DNA of 64,000 bases from Chelatococcus sp. YT9 (GTDB lineage Bacteria; Pseudomonadota; Alphaproteobacteria; Rhizobiales; Beijerinckiaceae), in NCBI RefSeq assembly GCF_018398315.1, contig NZ_JAHBRW010000002.1:170637-234636 (forward strand), in the 5' to 3' direction. Both the position numbers and the translations under genes were made by a program. How positions within the stretch are numbered: the first letter of the stretch is position 1; the number at the start of each line of letters is the position of its first letter. Shown one piece after another: positions 42,770-51,293 of the stretch. Below the pieces are notes generated by a model, which was not told where the DNA came from, ran no database searches, and was given only the letters and a program-made list of their open reading frames with translations.

Positions 42770-43609
42770 ATGCAGGCTGCAGCATCCGGCATTCGAATAC
42801 GCTATGTATTTCTGTGGACATTCACAGTTGTCGGCATTCTGTTCATCATTGCGCCGCTCTTCGTGGTGGTCGTGAACTCGTTTTCGGCGGTCGCCTACAA
42901 CGTCTTCCCACCCGAAGGCTTCTCGTTGCGCTGGTATCAGAACCTTGCGGGCCAAGCCGCATTCTACGCCGGCGCCTGGCGCAGCCTTGTCCTTGCGACG
43001 TTGGCCACGCTTGGCGCCCTGATCATCGGCACCATGGCCGGCTACGCCCTCGTGCGCTATCGCCTGCCTATGCCGAATGTGGTGAAGGCCTTCATGCTGT
43101 CGCCCATCGTCATGCCGAAGATCGTGCTCGGCGTTGCGCTGTTCATGTTCTTCGTGCGCATCGGCACTCTAGGCGGATATTCAAGCCTCCTCTTCACCCA
43201 TATGCTCGTCGTCCTGCCCTTTGTGATCTCCCTGATCACGGCGGCGCTGTTCAATTTTGACTGGACGCTGCAGGAGGCGGCGATGGATCTCGGCGCGGGT
43301 CCGCTGGAGACTTTCTTCCGCGTGATCCTGCCGGAGATCTCCGTTTCGGTCGTCGTCGCAGGCGTTTTCGCGTTCGTAACGTCATTCGATCAGGTCGAGA
43401 CGACGCTTTTCCTTGTCAGGCCGGGCGACAATACACTGCCCGTTGAAATGTTTCTCTATCTGCAGAAATGGCAGGATCCGACGATCGCCGCGTTGTCGAC
43501 GGTTCTCATACTGTTCGCCGTCGCCATCATCGGCGGGCTCAGCCTTGTTCTGCGCAATCAGAAGCTGCCCCTTGATGTCGGCGGCTCTCGGAAGGAAACC
43601 ACCGCATGA
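42770..43609 (+). CDS. ABC importer permease, PotC-like
   Basis: Second permease, 279 residues, with six predicted spans beginning IRYVFLWTFTVVGILFIIAPLFVVV and the coupling loop LQEAAMDLGAGPLETFFRVILP near residue 167. The ATG at 42770 is chosen since it follows the previous stop by one base and gives a normal N-terminus; the frame upstream only shadows the PotB-like gene. The stop overlaps the start of the peptidase-like gene by 4 bp (ATGA), tying transport to intracellular hydrolysis. Confidence 0.88.
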   Translation: MQAAASGIRIRYVFLWTFTVVGILFIIAPLFVVVVNSFSAVAYNVFPPEGFSLRWYQNLAGQAAFYAGAWRSLVLATLATLGALIIGTMAGYALVRYRLPMPNVVKAFMLSPIVMPKIVLGVALFMFFVRIGTLGGYSSLLFTHMLVVLPFVISLITAALFNFDWTLQEAAMDLGAGPLETFFRVILPEISVSVVVAGVFAFVTSFDQVETTLFLVRPGDNTLPVEMFLYLQKWQDPTIAALSTVLILFAVAIIGGLSLVLRNQKLPLDVGGSRKETTA

Positions 43610-45366
43610 GCGCCCCCTCACTGGAAGCCGTCATCGCGGCCGTCGATGGCCCCCTGATGATGCAACACATGCGCCTTTTCGATCGCTATACGAAGGTGGC
43701 CGGCACACCAACCGAGCTCGACAGCCTACGCTACTGCGAAGAGCAGATGAAATCCTTCGGTTTCGCCACGGAGATCATTCTCCACGACGCCTATATCAGT
43801 ATTCCGCTCAAAGGTGAGGTTATTCTCGACGGCCGCGCGCTTCGGGCGATCACCCATTCCTTCTCGCGGTCATCCCCGGTCGGGGGCCTTACGGCTGAAG
43901 TCACCGATCTCGGGGCTGGAACAGCCGCTGATTTCGCGCGCCAGAATGTCGCCGGCAAGGTTGTCCTGATTGACGGCATTGCGAACCCCGCAGCAGCGCT
44001 ACGTGCGTCGCAGGCGGGCGCTGCCGGCCAGATCCATGTCAGCCCGCACGAACATCTTCACGAGATGTGCGTATCGTCCGTCTGGGGGAGCCCCACACAT
44101 GAGACGGTCGACCGCCTACCAAGGACTGTGATCGTCCAGATCCCCTTCGATGAGGGCCAAGAGCTGCGTCAGCGGCTGAAAGACAATCCTCACCTCGAAG
44201 TTATCCTGCACGCCGAAGTTGACACCGGATGGCGCAAGACGCCGATACTCGTGGCCGACCTGATGACGGGGTCAAATCCGCAGGAGCAGCCTTACGTGTT
44301 CTACACGGGACATCACGACACCTGGTATTACGGCGTCATGGACAACGGCGGCGCCAACGCGACCATGATGGAGGTCTCCCGTATAGCGGCCCAGCATTGC
44401 GATATATGGCGACGGGGGCTGCGCGTTGTTTTCTGGTCTGGACATTCGCAGGGCCGATATTCCAGTTCATCGTGGTATTCGGATGAGCATTGGGAAGATA
44501 TCGACAAGCGCGCGCTGGTCCATGTCAATGTCGACTCGACCGGCGGCCTGGGAAACACAGTTGTCGGAGACACGAGCTGCGCAGCCGAGCTGCGCCCGCT
44601 CGCGGCCGAAGCGGTTATGGCGCACAGCGGCCAGACCTTCAACAACAGACGACAGAGCAGAGCTGGCGATCAGTCTTTCTGGGGCATCGGCGTGCCTGGA
44701 ATTTTCCAGAACATGAGCGAACAGCCGGCCTCGCCGGAAGCGGAAACGAATGCCTCGGCCTCTGTCTTCGGCGGCGGCAACCGGGTGGGCCACGGTACGG
44801 GATGGTGGTGGCATAATCCGGCCGATACCCTGGACAAGATCGATGAGGCAATCCTCGTGCGCGACACAAAGATCTACATGCACGCTGTCTGGCGGCTGCT
44901 CACCGACAGGGTCCTGCCTCTCGATTACGCGGAGCATGCCCGCTATCTCACGGCGACCCTGCGCGAGTTACAGGACGCGGCTGGCGCCAGCTTTGATCTC
45001 AGCTTGCTGCTATCTCGCGCCGGCCGTCTGGAACAGCTGGCCAGCCGGCTCAAGGCCAAGTCAGAGGCGGCAAGCGATGCAGAAGCCGCTGCCATCAACG
45101 AGACGCTCAAGGCGGTGTCACGGGCGCTCGTGCCGGTGGATTACACGGAGAAAGACCGCTTCACCCAGGATCCCGCCCTCGCGCAGCAGGCTTACCCTGG
45201 CCTGCAACCACTCCGGCAGTTCGCAGCGCTCGCGCCCGAAAGTGACGCGGCGAAATTCCTGCACGTGGGCATGATGCGGGCCCGCAATCGTACCGCGTTG
45301 GCCCTGGCCGATGCCATCAAAGCTATCGAAACCTGCCTTCAAAACCTTGGCGCCACTGCGCAATAG
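43606..45366 (+). CDS. M28 family peptidase homologue with a PA-like insert and altered catalytic Glu pair
   Basis: 586-residue cytosolic protein related to zinc aminopeptidases and glutamate carboxypeptidase. A PA-like domain occupies about residues 85-170. Metal-ligand positions match the family at His236 (GHHDTW), Asp246 (MDNGGA), Asp in NVDSTGG and His in WHNPADT. The adjacent Glu-Glu that supply the general base and a bridging ligand are replaced by His280-Ser281 in WSGHSQGRYSSSSWY. This looks like a distinct subfamily rather than a damaged gene, since the surrounding sequence is intact. It overlaps the importer by 4 bp, so its substrate is probably the imported compound. Confidence 0.82.
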   Translation: MSAPSLEAVIAAVDGPLMMQHMRLFDRYTKVAGTPTELDSLRYCEEQMKSFGFATEIILHDAYISIPLKGEVILDGRALRAITHSFSRSSPVGGLTAEVTDLGAGTAADFARQNVAGKVVLIDGIANPAAALRASQAGAAGQIHVSPHEHLHEMCVSSVWGSPTHETVDRLPRTVIVQIPFDEGQELRQRLKDNPHLEVILHAEVDTGWRKTPILVADLMTGSNPQEQPYVFYTGHHDTWYYGVMDNGGANATMMEVSRIAAQHCDIWRRGLRVVFWSGHSQGRYSSSSWYSDEHWEDIDKRALVHVNVDSTGGLGNTVVGDTSCAAELRPLAAEAVMAHSGQTFNNRRQSRAGDQSFWGIGVPGIFQNMSEQPASPEAETNASASVFGGGNRVGHGTGWWWHNPADTLDKIDEAILVRDTKIYMHAVWRLLTDRVLPLDYAEHARYLTATLRELQDAAGASFDLSLLLSRAGRLEQLASRLKAKSEAASDAEAAAINETLKAVSRALVPVDYTEKDRFTQDPALAQQAYPGLQPLRQFAALAPESDAAKFLHVGMMRARNRTALALADAIKAIETCLQNLGATAQ

Positions 45367-45378
45367 GACAATATTACG

Positions 45379-46170
45379 ATGCTTCTCGAAGGACAGACGG
45401 CGTTCATCACAGGCGGCGGCGGCCGTCTTGGCAGGGCAATTGCCCGCTGTTGCCAGCGAGAGGGCGCGGCGGTCGTCATTGCGGACCTGAACATTGCCGC
45501 GGCCAGAACTGTTGCGGCAGATCTCGCGTCCTCGGGACGCACGGCAGTGGTCGCGGGCGACGTGTCCTCCAAGGAAGACGTCCAGCGCATGATGGACGAT
45601 GCCGAGAAGCAACTCGGCCTGCCGGATGTGCTCATCAACGCGCATGGAATCTTCCCCAATATTCCCGTGCTCGAGGTCGAGGTCGATGACTGGGACCGGA
45701 TCTTCGCAATCAACGTCCGCGGGACGATGCTGCCCGTGCAGGCGATGGTGCGACGCTGGATAGATCGGGGGATCAAGGGCTCGATCGTCAACCTGTCATC
45801 GGGAGCCGCCAGCTCCGCACGGGCGGGCGGTGCCGGATACAACGGCTCGAAAGCGGCGGTCAGCATGATGACTGAGGTCATGGCCATCGAGTTCGGGCCG
45901 CACGGCATCCGCGTCAATGCGGTGGCGCCCGGTCTCGTCATGGACGAGGTCTGGACGAAAGACAACGGGGCGGATCTGCATCCCTATGCCGAGCTGATGT
46001 TGAAGGGTACACCACTCGGCCGCACCGGCCACCCCGACGACATCGCAGAGGCCGCCGTCTTCCTCGCCTCTTCCAAAGCCTCACCCTGGACGACGGGATC
46101 AATCCTGAAGGTCACCGGCGGCTCCCACTGCGGCCGCACCCATATGCCCCTTTCAAGGAACATGCGCTGA
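45379..46170 (+). CDS. Short-chain dehydrogenase/reductase
   Basis: NAD(P)-dependent oxidoreductase of 263 residues with the cofactor motif TGGGGRLGRAIA near residues 11-22, the NAHG structural motif near 90, and the catalytic Ser (VNLSSGAAS near 140) and Tyr-x-x-x-Lys (YNGSK near 154-158). The C-terminal HPDDIAEAAVFLASSKASPWTTGSIL block is typical. It lies 12 bp after the peptidase-like gene and abuts the ketopantoate-reductase-like gene with a 1-base overlap, so it belongs to the importer operon. Substrate unknown. Confidence 0.88.
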   Translation: MLLEGQTAFITGGGGRLGRAIARCCQREGAAVVIADLNIAAARTVAADLASSGRTAVVAGDVSSKEDVQRMMDDAEKQLGLPDVLINAHGIFPNIPVLEVEVDDWDRIFAINVRGTMLPVQAMVRRWIDRGIKGSIVNLSSGAASSARAGGAGYNGSKAAVSMMTEVMAIEFGPHGIRVNAVAPGLVMDEVWTKDNGADLHPYAELMLKGTPLGRTGHPDDIAEAAVFLASSKASPWTTGSILKVTGGSHCGRTHMPLSRNMR

Positions 46171-47180
46171 TGGCCTCTCCCTTTGTCATCATCGGCGCGG
46201 GAGCGATCGGCAGCATCGTCGGCGCTCATCTCATGCGCTCCGGACACGACGTCGTCTTCATCGAGGCCAATGAGGCACATGCAGATGCCATCCGGCGGAA
46301 CGGCCTGAGGATCAGCGGACATCTCGACGCGCTGGTCCGTCCCGCCATTCACGCGCCATCGACCTATGACGGGCCGATGGAGCGCGTGCTTCTCGCCGTG
46401 AAGTCGCGCGATACGATCGCCGGCCTGTCCCCGTATGCCGATCGTCTTGCGGCGGATGGCTATGTTCTCTCGCTCCAGAACGGGCTTGAAGAAGAGAAGA
46501 TCGCGGCCATCGTCGGGAAAGAACGCACGATTGGCGCCTATCTTACCTTTGGCGGCTACTACAAGGAACCAGGCCATATCGTCTATGGCGGCGCCGGAAG
46601 CTTCAAGATCGGCGAGCTCGACGGCCGCGAAACATCACGCATCACGACGCTCCGTCAAGCGTTGTCCGCGCAGCAACCCGTTGACGTGACAGAGAATATT
46701 TTTGGATACCTCTGGTCCAAGATGGCCCTGGGCTCAGTTTATTTCGGTACCGCGATCATCGACGCGCCTGTGCTTGAGATATACGACGATCGACGCGCGC
46801 GAGCCGTCCTCAGCATCCTCGCGGGAGAGGCCGTCGGGGTTGCGGACGCAATCGGCATTCGCACGGAAAACTGCGATGGCTTCGATCCCAAGGTATTCCG
46901 GCTGGACCGGCCAACTGACGACGCGGCTCAGACCGCTTCCTGGGATGCCCAGCGCGCCTACTGGAAAAGCCATGACAATACCCATACCGGCGTTTGGCGC
47001 GACCTGAAGATTCATCGTCGAAAGACCGAGGTGGAGTGGCAAGTGGGTGCGGTCATCCGCGCCGCGGAAAAAGCCGGCGTGGCCGTGCCGCATCTGAAGC
47101 GCCTCAAGGCGACGGTCGAAAGCATTGAGAATGGAGACCGGGTGCAGAGCTGGGAAGCCCTTTACGACATCGTTGGTTGA
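46170..47180 (+). CDS. 2-dehydropantoate 2-reductase family protein (ApbA/PanE-like)
   Basis: 336-residue NADPH-dependent reductase. The Rossmann motif VIIGAGAIGSIVGAHLMRSGHDV is at residues 6-28, a KSRDT-type cofactor loop follows near 76, and the catalytic Lys is in YLWSKMALGS near 189. The Asn that usually follows as KlxxN is not obvious, so the substrate may not be ketopantoate. It is the last tightly coupled gene of the importer run. A 100-bp gap with an operator follows. Biosynthesis of pantothenate seems unlikely in this context. Confidence 0.82.
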   Translation: MASPFVIIGAGAIGSIVGAHLMRSGHDVVFIEANEAHADAIRRNGLRISGHLDALVRPAIHAPSTYDGPMERVLLAVKSRDTIAGLSPYADRLAADGYVLSLQNGLEEEKIAAIVGKERTIGAYLTFGGYYKEPGHIVYGGAGSFKIGELDGRETSRITTLRQALSAQQPVDVTENIFGYLWSKMALGSVYFGTAIIDAPVLEIYDDRRARAVLSILAGEAVGVADAIGIRTENCDGFDPKVFRLDRPTDDAAQTASWDAQRAYWKSHDNTHTGVWRDLKIHRRKTEVEWQVGAVIRAAEKAGVAVPHLKRLKATVESIENGDRVQSWEALYDIVG

Positions 47181-47224
47181 CCTCGGCCACGCCACATTAG
47201 CTTTATCTCTTTGGGACTAGATAC

Positions 47225-47260
47225 CCGATCCTAAGGTCGATATATCATATATAGGATCGG
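47225..47260 (+). promoter_or_regulatory. GATATATCATATAT operator site 1, enclosed in an inverted repeat
   Basis: The 14-bp core GATATATCATATAT lies at 47239-47252, 28 bp before the sulfurtransferase GTG. The final base of the 15-bp palindrome is A rather than C. The site is enclosed by a perfect 9-bp inverted repeat CCGATCCTA (47225-47233) and TAGGATCGG (47252-47260). The same core occurs at sites 2 and 3. I see no convincing -35 box here. The putative binder is the GntR protein at 48954. Confidence 0.7.
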
Positions 47261-47280
47261 CCGGCATTGAGAGGCGTGGT

Positions 47281-48153
47281 GTGGAAACCTTTCTCGTGGA
47301 GCCTTCGTGGCTGGAAACGAAGCTCGGCTCCCATGATCTAGCGCTGTTGGATTGCGCTTGGTTTGCGCCGGAGGCGGGCAAAACCGGCCTCGACGCGTTC
47401 CGCGCGGAGCATATTCCAACGGCCCGCCACTTCGACCTCAATACCGCCTCGGATGGCGCATCACCCTATCCAAACATGATGCCGGATCCGACACAGTTTT
47501 CCGCCATCGTCGGCGCGCTCGGAATCGACAATGATATGACGGTCGTGATCTACGATGCGGGCTATGTCTCGGCGCGCGTGTGGTGGATGTTTCACCGCTT
47601 TGGTCATGACAATGTCTTCATTCTCGACGGCGGCTTGCGCCGCTGGAAGGCGGAAGGCAGGGCCCTTGAAAGCGGCGATGCCGATGCGGCCATCGCACGA
47701 ACCTTCGAGGCAAAGCCGCCTGTCACTGACATCGCAGGCTGGGTGGATGTCGCCATCGCACTGAGTGAAGGCACCGCACAGGTCGTCGATGCACGCATGC
47801 CCGACCGCTTCTCCGGCGCGCTTCCCTCCGGCTATCCGGGACTGGCGCCGGGGCACATGCCCGGCGCCATCAATGTGCCCTGGACTTCGATGATGCGCCA
47901 GGAGGGTGACTTCGGCTTCATCTCGCCCGAGGAGGCAGACGCGGCTTTCCGCAAAGCTGGCGTCGATCCAGACCAGCCAATCATTGCGACCTGTGGCTCT
48001 GGTGTGACGGCGGCGGTCCTCGCCTTCCAGCTGCTACGCATGGGCAAGACGGATTGGACGATCTACGATGGTTCGTGGAACGAGTGGGGACGCCGTGACG
48101 ATCTGCCCAAGGCCGCGGTCGATCCGGCGAACGACGTCGCCAGCACGATCTGA
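47281..48153 (+). CDS. Sulfurtransferase, 3-mercaptopyruvate/thiosulfate type (two rhodanese domains)
   Basis: 290-residue cytosolic protein with tandem rhodanese domains. The N-terminal domain (about 5-125) is the inactive type, with IYDAGYVSARVWW where active domains have Cys. The C-terminal domain (about 150-280) has the active loop CGSGVTA near residue 239, the SseA-like motif CG[ST]GVTA of 3-mercaptopyruvate sulfurtransferases. It would move sulfane sulfur from 3-mercaptopyruvate, the transamination product of cysteine, to an acceptor. The GTG at 47281 has GAGAGG six bases upstream. An operator shared with the GntR-controlled genes lies just upstream. Confidence 0.88.
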   Translation: METFLVEPSWLETKLGSHDLALLDCAWFAPEAGKTGLDAFRAEHIPTARHFDLNTASDGASPYPNMMPDPTQFSAIVGALGIDNDMTVVIYDAGYVSARVWWMFHRFGHDNVFILDGGLRRWKAEGRALESGDADAAIARTFEAKPPVTDIAGWVDVAIALSEGTAQVVDARMPDRFSGALPSGYPGLAPGHMPGAINVPWTSMMRQEGDFGFISPEEADAAFRKAGVDPDQPIIATCGSGVTAAVLAFQLLRMGKTDWTIYDGSWNEWGRRDDLPKAAVDPANDVASTI

Positions 48154-48182
48154 TCACCCTGATTTCGAGCCGAGGATAAGCC

Positions 48183-48947
48183 ATGCGTGCTTCCTTCGAT
48201 CATCTCATTGTCCTCGTGCAAGATCTGGACACGGCTGCACGCGACTTCGAACGCTTGGGCTTTACCGTGGCCGAGCGGCACGATGCCATCGCCGGCTCCA
48301 TGCGTAATCGCTTCATATGCCTCGCCGACGGCTCCTACCTGCTGCTCAGTGCCTTTGCGGATCCCGGGGCGGCGGAGAAGCACCGCCTCGGTCCCCTGCT
48401 GCAAAGGGGCGAAGGCTGGGCCGACTATTCTCTCGTCGTCGAGGGGATCGAAGAAATCACAGCGCGCCTTCAGTCGCTACATGTGCCAACACGAGGGCCA
48501 GTTCAGGTTTCCAACTCGGTCGCGAGTGGCGACCGCTGGTCGCTGGACCTCTTGATGACCGGCATCGGCGCGGGCGGCGATGACGCACTGCCCTTCATTA
48601 TCGAGGATCGCGGGGGTCGCGCGCATCGCATTCCCGCAGTGACGCAACACCGCAACGGGGCAGTGGGCATTGCGGGCATCAGGGTCGCAACCTCCTCGGT
48701 GGCCCCAGTTATCGCAACGTTGCGGGGCATCCTCGGAGAGACGATCTCGCTATCGGAGACCGAAGTTCATGGTCGTCCGGCGACACGCATCGGTTTCGGT
48801 GCCGGCTGGATCGACGTGCTTGAAGATCTATCGGTCAACAAAGGCAGCCCTGGCCTCTTCGAGGCAGTCATCGTAACCACGATGCCCCAGCCAGAGCGCG
48901 ATCCTGCTTTGACGCATGGAGCAACGATCCGTTTCGCGTCCCGGTGA
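48183..48947 (+). CDS. VOC/glyoxalase-like family protein
   Basis: 254-residue protein beginning RASFDHLIVLVQDLDTAARDFERLGFTVAERH, the start of the glyoxalase-like_3 type of VOC proteins, with a second beta-alpha repeat from about residue 155 (VGIAGIRVATSSVAPVIATLRGILG). A metal His is visible in FDHL; others are uncertain. It lies 29 bp after the sulfurtransferase gene and probably shares its transcript, ending 6 bp from the convergent GntR gene. Activity unknown; a role in thiol or keto-acid chemistry would suit the neighbours. Confidence 0.8.
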   Translation: MRASFDHLIVLVQDLDTAARDFERLGFTVAERHDAIAGSMRNRFICLADGSYLLLSAFADPGAAEKHRLGPLLQRGEGWADYSLVVEGIEEITARLQSLHVPTRGPVQVSNSVASGDRWSLDLLMTGIGAGGDDALPFIIEDRGGRAHRIPAVTQHRNGAVGIAGIRVATSSVAPVIATLRGILGETISLSETEVHGRPATRIGFGAGWIDVLEDLSVNKGSPGLFEAVIVTTMPQPERDPALTHGATIRFASR

Positions 48948-48953
48948 AACGGC

Positions 48954-49640
48954 TCACGCCGCGCTGGAACTCTCGCGCGCGTTGATAGCTGCGAGGACAC
49001 GCTTGGCACCATCATCGATCGCGTGTTCGATCGCCGCGCGTGCGGCATCGGCGGACCGACGATGCAACGCCTCGAGCAATTCGTTGTAGTTGTTATGGAT
49101 TGTGAGAGGCCTGCGTTCCTCGGGATAGAGATAGTTGAAGCCCGGACCTGCTCGCAACCACAAGGTCTCGATCACGCTGAGCAAGGTCGGCATCTCGGCA
49201 GCTCCGTAGAGGACGAACCGAAACTCCTTGTTTCTCATGAGCGCCGAATGAGGATCACCTGCAGACTTCGCAGCCAGATACTGAGCGAGTAGCTCCTGCA
49301 TTCGCGCAATATCCGTGGCAGCTATGCGCAGTGCGGCCTTCGCCGCCGCCAGCCCCTCAACAGCCTTACGGACCTCTGAGAGCTCCAAATATTGTGCGGC
49401 ACTCAGGGCGGGCACGCGGAAGGACTGCGCAGGCTCGGCAGTCAGGATGCCGGAGGCGGCAAATCGCACTAGCGCCTCGCGCACCGGTGTAATGCTCATC
49501 CCGAGGGTATCGGCGAGTTCCTTGGTGACAAGCCGAGTGCCGGGCTCCAGGCGCCCCTCGACCAAGGCATTGCGCAATTCTTCCTCGACATAGCCAACGA
49601 GGCTCTTGCGGGGGGCCGCGTTGAAGGGACCGATGCTCAC
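48954..49640 (-). CDS. GntR family regulator, FCD subfamily
   Basis: 228-residue regulator. The winged helix lies at about residues 10-75 (VGYVEEELRNALVEGRLEPG, LADTLGMSITPVREALVRFA) and the FCD sensor follows (SEVRKAVEGLAAAKAA, RNKEFRFVLYGAAEMP, IHNNYNELLEAL). The GTG at 49640 is chosen: it has GAGGG just upstream, and the longer alternative from 49724 would begin inside the operator palindrome. It is divergent from the peptide-class importer. The three GATATATCATATAT sites nearby make it the best candidate for a local regulator of cysteine-related genes. Confidence 0.88.
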   Translation of the reverse strand: MSIGPFNAAPRKSLVGYVEEELRNALVEGRLEPGTRLVTKELADTLGMSITPVREALVRFAASGILTAEPAQSFRVPALSAAQYLELSEVRKAVEGLAAAKAALRIAATDIARMQELLAQYLAAKSAGDPHSALMRNKEFRFVLYGAAEMPTLLSVIETLWLRAGPGFNYLYPEERRPLTIHNNYNELLEALHRRSADAARAAIEHAIDDGAKRVLAAINARESSSAA

Positions 49641-49702
49641 AACACCCTCATTGTTCGGATGGTTGCCTGAATTTTTACCATGCCCCTCTGAGCGCTCACA
49701 CC

Positions 49703-49731
49703 TTGTGCATGTCGGATATATCATATATCGT
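49703..49731 (+). promoter_or_regulatory. Promoter with GATATATCATATATC operator site 2
   Basis: A perfect 15-bp palindrome GATATAT-C-ATATATC occupies 49715-49729, between the GntR gene (start 49640) and the importer gene (start 49801). TTGTGC (49703-49708) and TATCGT (49726-49731) with a 17-bp spacer form a plausible plus-strand promoter with the palindrome in the spacer and -10 box, the layout of simple repression. It shares a 14-bp core with sites 1 and 3. Confidence 0.75.
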
Positions 49732-49800
49732 CAGGACACTCACAGACTTTTCTTCCTTTGTCGCGCAGCTCCTGCAGCCACTAGAGAAAAGGTCACCGTC

Positions 49801-51288
49801 ATGAGACAACTGAAAGCGTTAGCCTTGGCGGCAGCCATTTTATTGCCGGGATCAGCGGCATGGGCCCAAGCCAGCCAGATCACGATTGCACGGCCGGTTT
49901 CGACCACCGCGATGGACCCCGGGTTCCTGCGCGAGGCGGCCACAATCGTCGACAACATCTTCGACACGCTTGTCATGCGTGACAAGGCGATGCAGCTCGT
50001 CCCAGGGCTCGCCGAATCCTGGAAATCGATCGACGACACCACATGGGAATTCAAGCTCCGCCAGGGCGTCAAATTCCACAACGGCGAGGATTTCAACGCC
50101 GAGGCGGTAAAGTTCACGATTGACCGCATCATAGACCCGGCCGCCAAATCCCCGACGCTCTCCTACATCAGGACTGTGGCGGGCGTGGATGTGATCGATC
50201 CCTACACGGTACGCATCAGGACAACCGAGCCAGATCCCCTCCTGCCCACCCGGATGAGCCGCTATCCGGCCTATATCGTGCCGCCCGCCTATGTGAAGCA
50301 GGTCGGCAACGACGGCTTCGCGTCGAAGCCCGTCGGCACCGGCCCCTACCAACTCACTGCTTTCATTCCCGACCAGCACGTCATCCTGAAGGCCAATCCG
50401 GGCTATTGGCGGGGCAAGCCGTCGATCGATCAGGTGACTTGGCGTGCCATTCCCGACGGCACGGCCCGCATCACGGCACTCGTCACCGGCGAGGTGGATC
50501 TGATCGAGGGCGTGCCCGTCGATCTCGCGCCGATGATCTCGGCAAGCTCCGATGCCGACCTCGTGCAGGTGAAGAACGGCGGCCTGACGATCTATCTCGG
50601 GCTCGTCATGAAGGACAAGCCGCTCGACAACGTCAAGGTCCGCCAAGCCCTCAACATGGCGATCGATCGCAAGGGCATCGTCGACAATATCCTGAAGGGT
50701 ATGGCGACGCCGAAGGGAACGCAGGTTGGTCCTGCCGATTTCGGCTATCTCGACATTCCTCCTCCAGCCTATGATCCCCAGAAGGCCAAGGCGCTCCTCG
50801 CGGAGGCCGGCTTCCCGGACGGCTTTCCCATCAAGATGCAGTCGACCCTGCGCTACATGAAGGACGGCGAGGTCGCGCAGGCGATCGCCCAACAGTTCGG
50901 CGACATCGGCGTGAAGACCGACCAGGAGGTTCTGGACTGGTCCGTCTATGTGCAGCAGGTGCCGCGCAAAGGCCCGATCTTCATGCTCGGATGGGGCTCG
51001 ACGCAGACCCTTGATGCTGATGCGGCCGTCTATGCGATCCTGCGGACGGGTGAGCCCTACTCCACGGCGTCCATCCCGGAGCTCGACAAGCTCCTCGACG
51101 AAAGCCGCAAGATCGTCGATCCCGAGGCGCGCAAGACAGTTCTGCACGATATCCAGAAGCTCGCCGCCGAACAGGTTCCGCTGATCACGCTCTATCAGGA
51201 GGATTCCCTCTATGGCAAAGCCAAGACCCTCAACTTCGAAGGGCGACCTGACGCGCGCATCCCGGTCTTCGAGATGAGCAAGCGCTGA
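49801..51288 (+). CDS. Family-5 ABC binding protein (peptide/nickel/opine class)
   Basis: 495-residue periplasmic binding protein of the DppA/OppA family. A Sec signal occupies residues 1-22 (LALAAAILLPGSAAWA, cleavage before QASQ). Family marks are IFDTLVMRDKAMQLVPGLAESWKSI, FKLRQGVKFHNGEDFNAEAVKF near residues 83-104, and VGTGPYQLTAFIPDQHVILKANPGYW near 178-203. The ATG at 49801 is required by the signal peptide. The two permease genes follow directly, but no DppD/DppF-type ATPases are present. Its promoter carries operator site 2. The ligand could be a peptide or an acylated amino acid. Confidence 0.88.
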   Translation: MRQLKALALAAAILLPGSAAWAQASQITIARPVSTTAMDPGFLREAATIVDNIFDTLVMRDKAMQLVPGLAESWKSIDDTTWEFKLRQGVKFHNGEDFNAEAVKFTIDRIIDPAAKSPTLSYIRTVAGVDVIDPYTVRIRTTEPDPLLPTRMSRYPAYIVPPAYVKQVGNDGFASKPVGTGPYQLTAFIPDQHVILKANPGYWRGKPSIDQVTWRAIPDGTARITALVTGEVDLIEGVPVDLAPMISASSDADLVQVKNGGLTIYLGLVMKDKPLDNVKVRQALNMAIDRKGIVDNILKGMATPKGTQVGPADFGYLDIPPPAYDPQKAKALLAEAGFPDGFPIKMQSTLRYMKDGEVAQAIAQQFGDIGVKTDQEVLDWSVYVQQVPRKGPIFMLGWGSTQTLDADAAVYAILRTGEPYSTASIPELDKLLDESRKIVDPEARKTVLHDIQKLAAEQVPLITLYQEDSLYGKAKTLNFEGRPDARIPVFEMSKR

Positions 51289-51293
51289 ACGCG

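Noticed and set aside
49641-49724. Longer GntR start at 49724 (ATG)
   Set aside because: The ATG lies inside operator site 2 and the extra 28 residues resemble no GntR N-terminus. The same happens at 55469 for the desulfhydrase gene, where an ATG also arises from the palindrome.
49852-51147. 431-codon minus-strand frame opposite the family-5 binding protein
   Set aside because: Shadow of a well-supported gene; no motif or start signal.
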